From contig JBGPKK010000091.1 in assembly GCA_041485905.1 (NCBI GenBank), positions 1-18,646 of the forward strand: 18,646 nucleotides of DNA, written 5' to 3'. The notes beneath the pieces were generated by a model. The model made no database searches. It had not been told where the DNA came from and worked only from the letters and a program-made list of their open reading frames with translations. Below, piece after piece: positions 7,317-13,925 of the stretch. Both the position numbers and the translations under genes were made by a program. Position 1 is the first letter of the stretch, and every line of letters begins with the position of its first letter. The DNA comes from JAHFUI01 sp041485905. Lineage in GTDB: Bacteria > Acidobacteriota > Vicinamibacteria > Vicinamibacterales > CAVVIG01.

Positions 7317-8062
7317 TCAGGGGTTCAGCTCTACGAACGCGGTAACGTGCGCAACGAGCTGCGAGGCGAAGACGCGAAACGACAGTTCACGGTCGGGCTC
7401 ACGGTAGTCGCCCAGCGGCCAGCTTTCTTCGATGACAGCATCAGGCAGGCGGAGTCGTAAAGCCGCTCGCGAACCAGGCGCTTGCAGAGGAGCCCATATC
7501 GATCGGCATACGAAGTGTCTCGGAATTCGCGGAACACTTTGAAATGCGGTTCGGGGAATGACTTGCGCGGACGGGTCGAGGCGTCGGCTTCCTCCAGCAG
7601 CATGAAGTAACCAAGCCAGGGCTTCTGCGATCCCTTGAACGCGCCTTCGCGATACGCAGTCCAAATGTCCGTGGCGTTGCCGAGGGCTTCCTCCGTGCGA
7701 TTGTTAAAGTTGTTTCCGAACGAACCCACCTGAGACTTGAATTCGACTGCCGCCACCAAGTGGCGATTGACGACGGCGACCAGATCCCAGTCCTTGGTGG
7801 CACGGAAGAATCCTGGCAGCTCGGTGCTGCGCCGGTCGTGGATGGCATCCTTGGGAATCCCGCATGACACAAGCAGCTCGCGCACGAGCATCGCGAACTC
7901 GGCGCAATGGCCGCCCCCTGTAACTGCAGACCGACCGCCTCGGTCGCGGTCACCAGTCGCGGCGCCCTGACGCTCGCCCTGAGCATCGCGCGTCTTCCAG
8001 AAGAACGAGACCGCCTGCCGAAGACGGGCGTCCATGTCGTCGAGGATGTCCTGACGTTTCAT
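7317..8062 (-). CDS. PaeR7I/XhoI-family type II restriction endonuclease, C-terminal frameshift
   Basis: The enzyme cuts DNA next to the methyltransferase encoded at 8059-9054. The sequence matches the PaeR7I/XhoI family through most of its length: a DWDLVAVVNRHLVAAVEFKS core, where D93, E107 and K109 form the PD-(D/E)xK nuclease site, followed by QVGSFGNNFNNRTEEALG, TDIWTAYREGAF and LLCKRLVRERLYDSAC. PaeR7I and XhoI recognise CTCGAG; the same specificity here is inference. After about residue 217 (near 7413-7440) the frame shifts. The uninterrupted frame ends at 7331 with an Arg/Ser-rich tail, while the -1 frame continues with the expected GDYREPDRELSFRVF to a TGA at 7317. Joining the frames gives about 247 residues, the normal family length. 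Loss of the tail may inactivate it. The start overlaps the methyltransferase stop (ATGA). Confidence 0.88.
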
Positions 8063-9054
8063 GCCGGAACGGATTCATGGACGACTATCTGTGCCCCGCC
8101 GAAGAAGTCAGTCAACTCAGTGTGAAGTCGGCGAGTCAGAAGTTGGAAGTAGTGGGAATCGATCTCGACGCTGACGCTGTTTCTGCCTGAGCGCGCAGCG
8201 GCGAGGCTGGTCGTGCCCGTTCCGCCGAACGGATCAAGGATCGTATCACCCACGAAGCTGAACATGCGGACGAGTCGTTCTGCGAGCTCCAGCGGGTACG
8301 GTGCCGGATGCTCCTTCGTCGATGCCCCGGTGACGCCGTTCCAGATTTGTTGAAACCAGATGCGGTGGTTTTCGGCCGAGATGACGCTCAGCACGCGTGC
8401 AGCGAGAGAGGGGCTTCGGTAGCCGCCGTGTTTGCGCTGCATGAGGATGAATTCGATGTCGTTCTTGATTACCGAGTTCGGCTCATATGGCTTGCCGAGG
8501 AACCCGCCGCCTCCATCGACCTCGTAGGCTGCGTTGGCGATCTTGTGCCAGATGATCGGCGCAAGGTTGTCGAAACCAAGGCCGCGGCAATGTTCCTGAA
8601 TGGACGCATGCAGAGGGATCACAGTGTGCCGGCCGCCATTCTTGCGGCGCGACAGGCAGACGTCACCGACGACGACGATCAGACGGCCGCCTGGGACGAG
8701 CACCCGATAGCAGTGACGCCACACCTTGTCCAATTCGGCGAGGAACTCGTCGTATTTTTCGACGTGTCCAAGCTGGCCGTCGCTCTCGCGATACTCCTTA
8801 AGTGTCCAGTACGGCGGGGAAGTGACGACGAGGTGAACGCTCTCGTTAGGGACAAAGGTCAAGTCGCGGGCGTCACGGCGGTACAGGTTGTGGGTCGTCG
8901 GGATCTCGCGAAGCCGGCCCGCGATCGCGGAAGTGAGCTTCGGGTCACGTGCGATGCGCGGCAGGTCAGTCTGGTGATCGGCCAGTGGCCAAACCTCCGG
9001 CGGCAGAAAGCGCTCCAAGGCATCAGTGTGGACGGCCGGCGTCGTTTGGTTCAT
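8059..9054 (-). CDS. Site-specific DNA methyltransferase of the R-M pair
   Basis: The 331-residue enzyme transfers a methyl group from S-adenosylmethionine to DNA and should protect the sequence cut by the neighbouring PaeR7I-like enzyme. The catalytic motif TSPPYW (residues 78-83) precedes the AdoMet-binding motif DPFGGTGTT (274-282), an order typical of beta-class amino-methyltransferases. TSPPY is common among N4-cytosine enzymes, but N6-adenine cannot be excluded. A variable region with GGGGFLGKPYEPNS and KHPAPYP-like phrases (about 180-255) probably helps recognise DNA. The ATG at 9054 is preferred over an in-frame GTG at 9084; neither has a good Shine-Dalgarno site. Its stop overlaps the endonuclease start by four bases. 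All known motifs are intact. Confidence 0.92.
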   Translation of the reverse strand: MNQTTPAVHTDALERFLPPEVWPLADHQTDLPRIARDPKLTSAIAGRLREIPTTHNLYRRDARDLTFVPNESVHLVVTSPPYWTLKEYRESDGQLGHVEKYDEFLAELDKVWRHCYRVLVPGGRLIVVVGDVCLSRRKNGGRHTVIPLHASIQEHCRGLGFDNLAPIIWHKIANAAYEVDGGGGFLGKPYEPNSVIKNDIEFILMQRKHGGYRSPSLAARVLSVISAENHRIWFQQIWNGVTGASTKEHPAPYPLELAERLVRMFSFVGDTILDPFGGTGTTSLAAARSGRNSVSVEIDSHYFQLLTRRLHTELTDFFGGAQIVVHESVPA

Positions 9055-9123
9055 CGGTGAATCGTAACATCGTCGTGATGGCACCGGCGAGCCAAACGCA
9101 GTTAGGCGAAGTCATCACGGCGT

Positions 9124-10017
9124 TTGTGTTCCACGGAGTTAAGCGCCAGGGCTGATGCCTTCGAGTTCCTCGTCGTCGATCAGGCGCAAAGTCGAGGCCC
9201 CTTCGACAACCCTGCGATCCCCATCGCACCCTGCGACTCCAGTAGGTCGCTACAACTCAATCTGGAGCACCCCGTGGCGAGCGTGCTGGTTGGATTCATC
9301 GGCTCGAAGCTGGAACAGGTTCGGATCGATCTCGTGCGGCGCGGCAAGGAGGCCCGCAAGAGCGAGCAGGCACGTCGTCTTGAGGTTCAGGCTCAGAAGA
9401 TAGCCGAGCTACTGAATAGCGACTTCAATAGTGTTCGGGACCGCTTAACGAACATTAGGACGGTCGCAGCCAAACCAGGTTCGGCGGGTGCTCGATTTGG
9501 AAGTAGCACGACGGGCGACGATAGCCCGGATTCCTGGGTTAGCGGAACGCAACAGAGGGGAAGGCTTGAACATTCAGGGAAAGACCACAATCCCGGCAAC
9601 GGTCGCGGGCGAGCCGCACCACACGTGGCGGTGTCCGGAGAGCCGGATCGAGATGGAAAGGACCCCGTCGACCCGGCTGGCGCGAGTGAGGGATCTCGCC
9701 GTCGTCCGAGAGGTGGTTTTCAAGTTGTTTACCAAAATCTGGGTCGAACCGAACACCGCTCGCGCTACGAGGAGCGTTCGTTGAGCATCCTAATCAACCT
9801 GGATCACCCGGTGCTATCGGCAGCCATCTCAGATGGCAGCGTTGAGGAGCCAAGCGTTCGCCGGCTTTCCTACGAGATTGCTTTCAGCGAGTACGCGATG
9901 GCCCTCGGATACGAACTCCTGAAGCATGACCCCAACATGCCGGCCGACGACCTCTTGTACGAGGTCCGGTCCACCCTCAATCGAGTTGCACTTTCGGCCG
10001 CTCCGCTCTATCGCTAA
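9124..10017 (+). pseudogene. C-terminal half of a GHKL-type ATP-binding protein (N-terminus missing)
   Basis: The frame is open for 297 codons from a TTG at 9124, but the first ~40 residues look unrelated. Family-like sequence starts near 9258 with LQLNLEHPVASVLVGF and a charged helix (RGKEARKSEQARRLEVQAQ). A Gly/Asp/Pro-rich linker follows, then a C-terminal block (GGFQVVYQNLG, ILINLDHPVLSAAI, SYEIAFSEYAMALGYELL) seen at the end of Hsp90/MORC-like GHKL ATPases. The N-terminal Bergerat ATP-binding domain (N, G1 and G2 boxes) is absent; its place is taken by the divergent methyltransferase. Such ATPases are known in restriction-related loci, so it may have been a third component of the system before truncation. 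It could still make a stable fragment. Confidence 0.6.
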
Positions 10018-10180
10018 CTGAAATGCAAAGACCGACCGCTCCCGTGATCGACTTCTCAAGACGGGACGGCCCAAGCCACACAGGGCCACCAAATGACCGA
10101 ACCGAAATCGCACCAGCCAAGACTGAGCGGGAATCAACAGACCGCGCGTCGGGCCGAAGCAGAAGCCGCATGAGCAGCTT

Positions 10181-10202
10181 GTGACCTATAGGTGACCTAC
10201 AG
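10181..10202. repeat. Two tandem 11-bp repeats beside the tRNA
   Basis: GTGACCTATAG (10181-10191) is followed directly by GTGACCTACAG (10192-10202), one mismatch. The pair lies 10 bp beyond the 3' end of tRNA-Pro, on the island side. Short repeats in this position are commonly recombinase arm-binding sites; that role is inferred. The rest of 10018-10212 holds no convincing gene (one 26-codon ATG frame at 10093-10173). Confidence 0.5.
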
Positions 10203-10212
10203 ATCGGAAAAG

Positions 10213-10289
10213 TGGTCGGGGCGACTGGATTCGAACCAGCGACCCCCTGCGCCCAAGGCAGGTGCGCTACCAGGCTGCGCTACGCCCCG
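10213..10289 (-). tRNA. tRNA-Pro (UGG)
   Basis: The minus strand gives a complete cloverleaf. The acceptor stem is CGGGGCG/CGCCCCG with discriminator A and an encoded CCA (10215-10213). The D arm contains GCGCAGCCTGGTAGCGC. The anticodon stem CCTGC/GCAGG holds the loop CTTGGGC, with anticodon TGG (proline). The T arm is GCTGG-TTCGAAT-CCAGT. The gene appears intact. Its 3' half is partly duplicated at 7183-7265 and its anticodon arm at 4291-4318, and a decayed recombinase lies on its 5' side. Confidence 0.96.
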
Positions 10290-10362
10290 ACATCGAATCA
10301 CCTTGATTTTACTGCCTTTTCCAACGGCACCCTAATTGCCCTCGTTCGCTTTCTGGGCGAAA

Positions 10363-10407
10363 CCTGTCCCAGAACTGTCCCAAAACTACCCCGCCTGTCC
10401 CAGAACT
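10363..10407. repeat. Three copies of a CTGTCCCARAACT motif
   Basis: CCTGTCCCAGAACT occurs at 10363-10376 and again exactly at 10394-10407, with the close relative ACTGTCCCAAAACT at 10374-10387. They lie between tRNA-Pro and the end of the recombinase remnant; the last copy overlaps its final codons. This is the usual place for integrase binding sites, but they could also be a simple repeat. Confidence 0.5.
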
Positions 10408-11155
10408 CCGGTCTCGTTTGCGGATCGATTCATCTTCTGCAACGCCTCGCGTTTCATCTGCAGCTTCATCTGCGAATACTTCTTGAACACCTTGGCGTCC
10501 CCTTGCCGCAGGAGCTGCGTGACCCATTCGTCCGCGACGCCGCTCGCGCTTAAGCGAGTGGCGTACGTCGAACGGAGATCGTAGATCCGGAAGTACGGCA
10601 CCGTGGCCCGTCGCAATGTCACGGCCCACGCCGTCTTGAACGTGACCTGGTGCCCCAGGTTCGCCGTCTTGGAATCGGGAATCCAAACCACGGCGTTCTG
10701 AAGATCCACTTGGTCCTTCTTCATCGGCGTCAGTTCCTGTAGACCCGAAGTCCTGTCTCCGCGATGATGCGGATGGCATTCCGCAGATAGACGGGCGCCT
10801 CGGCCTCGATCCGCTGCTGTTCCGACCACGACATGTAATGCGGCCGGAACACGCTTTTCACCGCTACCGGGAATTCCACGCCCCAGCAGGGGTTCGACGG
10901 GAGCAGTTTCTTCCGGACGGCCACATTGAGCATCCGCCTGAATACCCGGAACTCCTGATGCACCGTCGAAGGTTTCACGACGCCCTTTTCGATCACGCCC
11001 GTCCGCGTCTTCCTGCGGACACGGGCTTTCACGCGTGCGCGCAAGTAGCCTTCGATCACGTCCGCTGAGAGGTCCGTCAACGTCCGTGTTCCGAACGCCG
11101 ACGTCAGGTGCTTGACCGCCCGCTGGTGGGACTCGTGCGTCTTCCCTGCCAAAGC
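10386..11155 (-). pseudogene. Decayed tyrosine recombinase (integrase)
   Basis: The N-terminal DNA-binding part is readable from about 11155 (LAGKTHESHQRAVKHL ... GYLRARVKARVRRKT). The core begins at SEQQRIEAEAPVYLRNAIRI, with the first catalytic Arg in TGLRVY (codon at 10745-10747). One base is then missing near 10737-10740. The frame stops, and the other frame continues with ELTPMKKDQVDLQNAVVWIP. A second lesion follows: SKTANL joins directly to GHQVTFKTAW, losing the roughly 30-40 residues expected there. The C-terminus (YDLRSTYATRLSASGV, LLRQGDAKVFKKYSQM) keeps the second Arg and the catalytic Tyr, though the usual His of HxxR reads Tyr. It ends at 10386. Frameshift plus deletion make it almost certainly inactive. 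The 5' end runs into a HEPN gene fragment on the opposite strand. Confidence 0.85.
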
Positions 11156-11483
11156 GCTCGATCTGGCGATCGCCTTGGAGGCGCTCTTGACGGACGGCGC
11201 CGGCGAGCACACCTTCAAGACGGCGTTGCGTGCCGGTCTCTTGACGGAAGGTTCGCCGTCGGAGCGACCGAGAGCGCGCGCGCTCGTCAATGCTGTGTAC
11301 CGCATCCGCAGCGCAGTGGTTCACGATGGAGTGGCGCCAGCGGAAATCAGTGTGCCAGGGTCGGGGAAGGAATCCACCGGAGTAGTCGTAAGCGAGGCGA
11401 CGCACATTGCTGCTGCCGTCCTCCGGCGCATCGTGCACGAGGCGAGAATTCCAGATTGGCAACGTTTTGACCTGGGGCTATGA
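11142..11483 (+). pseudogene. C-terminal fragment of an ApeA-like HEPN-domain protein
   Basis: The plus-strand frame reads AKALDLAIALEALLTDGAGE, then TFKTALRAGLL, then RALVNAVYRIRSAVVHDG. This is the pattern of ApeA-like C-terminal HEPN domains, including the R-x4-H motif (RSAVVH) that forms the RNase site in active HEPN proteins. The open frame extends upstream to 11112, but from about 11142 leftward the opposite strand encodes recombinase, so the N-terminal part of this protein has been lost. It stops with a TGA at 11481-11483 that overlaps the ATG of the next gene. Full-length relatives act in abortive-infection-type defence. Here only the HEPN end survives, with no obvious start codon or ribosome binding site of its own. 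Confidence 0.6.
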
Positions 11484-11998
11484 TCTGCCGGTCCGTAGTC
11501 CAAGGGCCCGTTTACAAGGACCAGCATCCCAAACTCCAGATGGCTGACAGACCAGAGCATCCCATCGCGCATCGCGACCCAAAGCGCTCCATCGACGATG
11601 TGATTTCAAGAGGCCGGAGCTGGAACGGAGTGCCCGACGAATACCTCGTCGGCCACACCATCGAAGCGGGCGGTACCGACGCAGCAGATCAAACTCCGGC
11701 GGTCATAGAGATGCAACGTCGGCTGAAGGTTGCGATCGAGCACTCCGACGAGACGTCCCAGCGCCAGATCGAGGCGCTGATCGGTGTCAGCGCCGTCGCC
11801 GGTGAGCAGTCCACGAAGCTGGTGACGCTCAGCGAACAGTCAGCGACCGAGACTGAGCATATGAGCCGACTCACCGAGCGTATCGAGCATCTGAACAGCG
11901 CGGTGCTCTGGCTGACCGTGGTCACGGCCGTATTCGGAGGCATCCAGGCCGCGGCGGTCCTGGTGCACGTCTACCGCTGGTATCGCGGGTGGCTTTGA
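11480..11998 (+). CDS. Hypothetical coiled-coil protein with C-terminal membrane helix
   Basis: I do not recognise this 172-residue protein. Residues 1-70 are polar. Residues about 75-140 are rich in Glu, Gln, Ser and Leu and probably coiled coil (IEMQRRLKVAIEHSD ... LTERIEHLNS). Residues 141-165 are a hydrophobic helix (VLWLTVVTAVFGGIQAAAVLV), leaving a seven-residue basic/aromatic tail (RWYRGWL). This suggests a tail-anchored protein with its coiled coil in the cytoplasm. Its ATG at 11480 overlaps the stop of the HEPN fragment (ATGA), so it was probably co-translated with that gene. An internal ATG at 11540 is possible. A sensor or effector partner of the HEPN protein is a reasonable guess only. 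Confidence 0.7.
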   Translation: MICRSVVQGPVYKDQHPKLQMADRPEHPIAHRDPKRSIDDVISRGRSWNGVPDEYLVGHTIEAGGTDAADQTPAVIEMQRRLKVAIEHSDETSQRQIEALIGVSAVAGEQSTKLVTLSEQSATETEHMSRLTERIEHLNSAVLWLTVVTAVFGGIQAAAVLVHVYRWYRGWL

Positions 11999-12032
11999 CC
12001 TTGAATTGGTGGCGTGGCTGAGAGCTAAGAGG

Positions 12033-12053
12033 GCGGACGGCTTGTACGTCCGC
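12033..12053 (+). terminator. Stem-loop between hypothetical gene and TA pair
   Basis: GCGGACG (12033-12039) pairs with CGTCCGC (12047-12053) around a 7-base loop, 35 bp after the stop of the coiled-coil gene. Only a short AATTTG follows, so termination would be weak. TATGAT at 12062-12067 could be the -10 box of the toxin-antitoxin operon; I see no matching -35 at good spacing. Confidence 0.35.
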
Positions 12054-12085
12054 GAATTTGCTATGATGGCTACGATCGGATCACT

Positions 12086-12334
12086 ATGGACAAGCCTTCA
12101 ATGAAAGCGATCGAGCTGATCGGCGATATCGACGATCAGCATCAGCTTCGTGCGCAAGTGCCGAACGAGCTGCCCGCCGGGCAGGTCCGTCTGATTGTCT
12201 TGCTGCCCGAGGAAGATGAGGCCGGCAGGACTTGGGCACAGGGTCTGGCAAAGGAATGGTCAGCCGATCTGGAAGACCGTCGACAAGATATCTACACGCT
12301 CGAAGACGGTCAGCCCGTGAATGCGCCCTGGTGA
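12086..12334 (+). CDS. Antitoxin-like protein of a PemK/MazF-type module
   Basis: The product is a small acidic protein of 82 residues that begins with beta-type sequence (MKAIELIGDIDDQHQLRAQV, LPAGQVRLIVLLPEEDE) and ends with WAQGLAKEWSADL and a Tyr/Leu/Glu-rich tail. The AbrB/RHH classes are not evident. It is called an antitoxin mainly from size, acidity and position: its stop at 12332-12334 lies 14 bases inside the following toxin gene. The N-terminus would bind the operator and the C-terminal tail would block the toxin, as in most such pairs. The start could also be the ATG at 12101, which removes five residues. Either way it should be translated before the toxin. Confidence 0.75.
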   Translation: MDKPSMKAIELIGDIDDQHQLRAQVPNELPAGQVRLIVLLPEEDEAGRTWAQGLAKEWSADLEDRRQDIYTLEDGQPVNAPW

Positions 12335-12662
12335 AATCTACTTGGCGCGTTTCCCGTTCGGAGACGTTCCGGGCATGAAGCTGCGGCCGGTGCTGCTGCT
12401 GACCGGCAGCCTCGGTTCGGTTCCAGAAGTGTTGGTCGCCCACATTTCGTCCGTTCTTCCCGCTCAACCCCTCCCCTCCGACCTCATCGTCGATCCTGCC
12501 AAGGCGGAGTTTCAGAGCACGCGACTTAAGGTCCTGTCGGCGTTGCGTCTTCACAAACTGGCCACCATTCATTGCTCGAGCCTTGCGCGGCATCTTGGCG
12601 CCCTCGCTCCGCCTCAACAGGCCGCGGTGGCGGCGAAACTGAAAGCCTTGCTCGCGCTTTGA
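12321..12662 (+). CDS. PemK/MazF-type endoribonuclease toxin
   Basis: The 113-residue protein matches the PemK/MazF fold. GEIYLARFPFGD forms the first strand, KLRPVLLLTG the second with R22 and P23 of the conserved Arg-Pro turn (T28 nearby), then VLVAHISSVLP, and a helical C-terminus (LAPPQQAAVAAKLKALL). Toxins of this family cleave mRNA at short sites when the antitoxin is degraded. The start ATG overlaps the antitoxin by 14 bases, so translation is coupled. The gene has no frameshift or gap. The pair is next to defence and integration debris, which fits a role as a stabiliser of the island. Confidence 0.85.
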   Translation: MRPGEIYLARFPFGDVPGMKLRPVLLLTGSLGSVPEVLVAHISSVLPAQPLPSDLIVDPAKAEFQSTRLKVLSALRLHKLATIHCSSLARHLGALAPPQQAAVAAKLKALLAL

Positions 12663-12737
12663 GGCAGGCCGTTGATCGCGTGGGGCAGATCAGACGGAGG
12701 TGCGCTACTCGGGGCGGCGGCCATCGCCGACTTGAAC

Positions 12738-12862
12738 GTGCCGGCTCGCCGGGCGCCACGCGCGACAGCGTCGAGGTGATCATCTCGATCAGGCCCTGGA
12801 CCGGGATGAAGCTGACGACCGCGACGAGAAGCAGCAGCGCGGGGAAAAGCGCGAGGGGTTAC
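12738..12862 (-). pseudogene. Fragment of a YihY/BrkB-family membrane protein
   Basis: The minus strand reads LALFPALLLLVAVVSFIPVQ, then GLIEMITSTLSRVAPGE, which matches the first and second membrane segments of YihY/UPF0761 proteins. A stop (TAA) lies in frame just upstream, and after APGE the sequence becomes unlike the family. No other part of the roughly 280-residue protein is present. The match is by eye only. Confidence 0.5.
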
Positions 12863-13133
12863 GGCCGCCGACGTCTGAAAGGAATCCCTACAGTCGGCGT
12901 CAGCGGTGATAGCAATCGCTGAGGCGGCGAGAACTGAAGGCCGCCGCTGGCCGCCCGCGCCGCGCAAGAATCCGAAGGATTTTTACGTACAAGATCTTTG
13001 CCAGGCCAGCCGAGCGGTGGCACATCGGTTGCTCACGTCCCGGCGTTACCCTGGCAGCTTCACGGTTTCACGACCACGGTTCCTCTCTTAGGAGGAATGC
13101 CCGCCAGCCGGCCTGTTCCCCTTCCACCCTTCC

Positions 13134-13162
13134 CGGGCGGCGGACCTTCGGGTCGCCGCCCG
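13134..13162. repeat. GC-rich stem-loop with UUCG loop
   Basis: CGGGCGGCGGACC (13134-13146) pairs with GGTCGCCGCCCG (13151-13162) with one bulged G and a TTCG tetraloop. The hairpin shares its GGCGGACC core with the 13892-13913 palindrome, so it is probably a REP-type element. It may also act as a strong RNA structure. Confidence 0.55.
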
Positions 13163-13201
13163 CGGCCAAACCTTCCGGGCTACGCACAATGCAGAATGCC
13201 T

Positions 13202-13280
13202 AATGCACAATGCAAAACGTGTAATGCCTGGTGCGACGACGGCTGATTTCGTTACCATTTTACGTTCTGCATTTTGCATT
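13202..13280. repeat. Inverted repeat reaching the rdgB start
   Basis: AATGCACAATGCAAAACGT (13202-13220) and ACGTTCTGCATTTTGCATT (13262-13280) are reverse complements at 17 of 19 positions. An additional AATGCAGAATGC lies at 13188-13199. The right arm ends 2 bp before the rdgB ATG and covers the place where the ribosome binding site should be. Confidence 0.7.
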
Positions 13281-13282
13281 TC

Positions 13283-13864
13283 ATGCAACACCTCCTCATC
13301 GCAACGACCAACCGGGGTAAGCTGCGCGAAATAAAAGCGATCCTCTCCGGTCTGCCGTTGGAGCTCGTCACCCTGTCCGACTGGCCGAACCTCCGAGCGC
13401 CCGAAGAAGTCGCCCGCACGTTCGAAGACAACGCCCGCGATAAAGCGCTGTATTACGCCGCCGCCACGGGTCAACTGACGGTCGCCGAAGACTCGGGACT
13501 GGAGATCGACGCGCTCGGACGCGCGCCCGGCGTCGAATCGGCGCGCTTTGGCGGCGCCGACGCGACCTACCCGCAGAAGTTCGCGCTCATCTACCAGGCG
13601 CTCCGCGCGAAAGGGGCGATCGACAGCGCCGCGCGTTTTGTCTGTGCGCTCGCCCTCGCGCGCGACGGACAGATCCTGTTCGAGACTCGCGGCACCGTGG
13701 AAGGACAGATTGCGCGCGAGCCAAGAGGGCAGGGCGGATTCGGGTACGACCCGATCTTCTTGTATCCGCCGCTGGGTCGGACGTTAGCGGAAGTGGACGA
13801 GCAAAAGTCCGAAGTGGACCATCGTGGAGCGGCTTTTCGGAAGCTGCGGAAATACCTGGAGTAG
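13283..13864 (+). CDS. rdgB: Non-canonical purine NTP pyrophosphatase (Ham1/RdgB)
   Basis: The enzyme hydrolyses ITP, dITP and XTP to the monophosphate plus pyrophosphate, keeping these bases out of DNA and RNA. The 193-residue protein has the usual length and motifs: ATTNRGKLREI near the start (the conserved TxNxxKxxE-type nucleotide loop), TFEDNARDKALYYA, EDSGLEIDALGRAPGVESARF (catalytic region) and GFGYDPIFLYPPLGRTLAEV. The ATG at 13283 is used; an in-frame TTG at 13274 would add three residues. No clear ribosome binding site is visible, because an inverted-repeat arm occupies the leader. It faces rph across a two-hairpin repeat; in many bacteria the two genes are adjacent and co-directional. 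Confidence 0.95.
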   Translation: MQHLLIATTNRGKLREIKAILSGLPLELVTLSDWPNLRAPEEVARTFEDNARDKALYYAAATGQLTVAEDSGLEIDALGRAPGVESARFGGADATYPQKFALIYQALRAKGAIDSAARFVCALALARDGQILFETRGTVEGQIAREPRGQGGFGYDPIFLYPPLGRTLAEVDEQKSEVDHRGAAFRKLRKYLE

Positions 13865-13917
13865 GCCGGACCCTGTTGGGTCCGGCGAGTCGGCGGACCT
13901 TATAAGGTCCGCCCTAC
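13861..13917. repeat. Two-hairpin repeat with closing outer stem, between convergent rdgB and rph
   Basis: CCGGACCC/GGGTCCGG (13866-13873 and 13878-13885) forms the first hairpin. A perfect 22-base palindrome at 13892-13913 (core GGACCTTATAAGGTCC) forms the second. GTAGG (13861-13865) and CCTAC (13913-13917) close an outer stem. The rdgB stop codon lies inside the left strand. Position suggests a bidirectional terminator; the structure suggests a mobile REP/BIME-like repeat. Confidence 0.8.
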
Positions 13918-13925
13918 CCCGGACG

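Larger units (their letters stand above)
12663..13282. other. Intergenic region with a gene remnant and hairpins
   Basis: About 620 bp contain a YihY-family remnant (12738-12862, minus), a GC-rich hairpin (13134-13162) and an A/T-richer inverted repeat next to rdgB (13202-13280), each listed separately. Frames in the rest are open but carry no recognisable domain. Confidence 0.55.

Noticed and set aside
8308..9060. 250-codon plus-strand frame
   Set aside because: It is a shadow of the DNA methyltransferase on the other strand.
10093..10173. 26-residue ORF between the GHKL fragment and tRNA-Pro
   Set aside because: It is short, polar, has no good ribosome binding site and resembles nothing I know.
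10730..11305. Intact 191-residue integrase
   Set aside because: The frame ends right after TGLRVY by a one-base loss, and the catalytic C-terminus continues in another frame. Its first ~50 residues are antisense to the HEPN fragment and look unrelated to recombinases.
13000..13090. Possible c-di-GMP-type riboswitch on the minus strand (CAGGGTAACGCC ... GGGACG)
   Set aside because: The two conserved-looking strings are too close together to hold the P1b hairpin, the GAAA tetraloop and receptor are not evident, and no gene follows in that direction.
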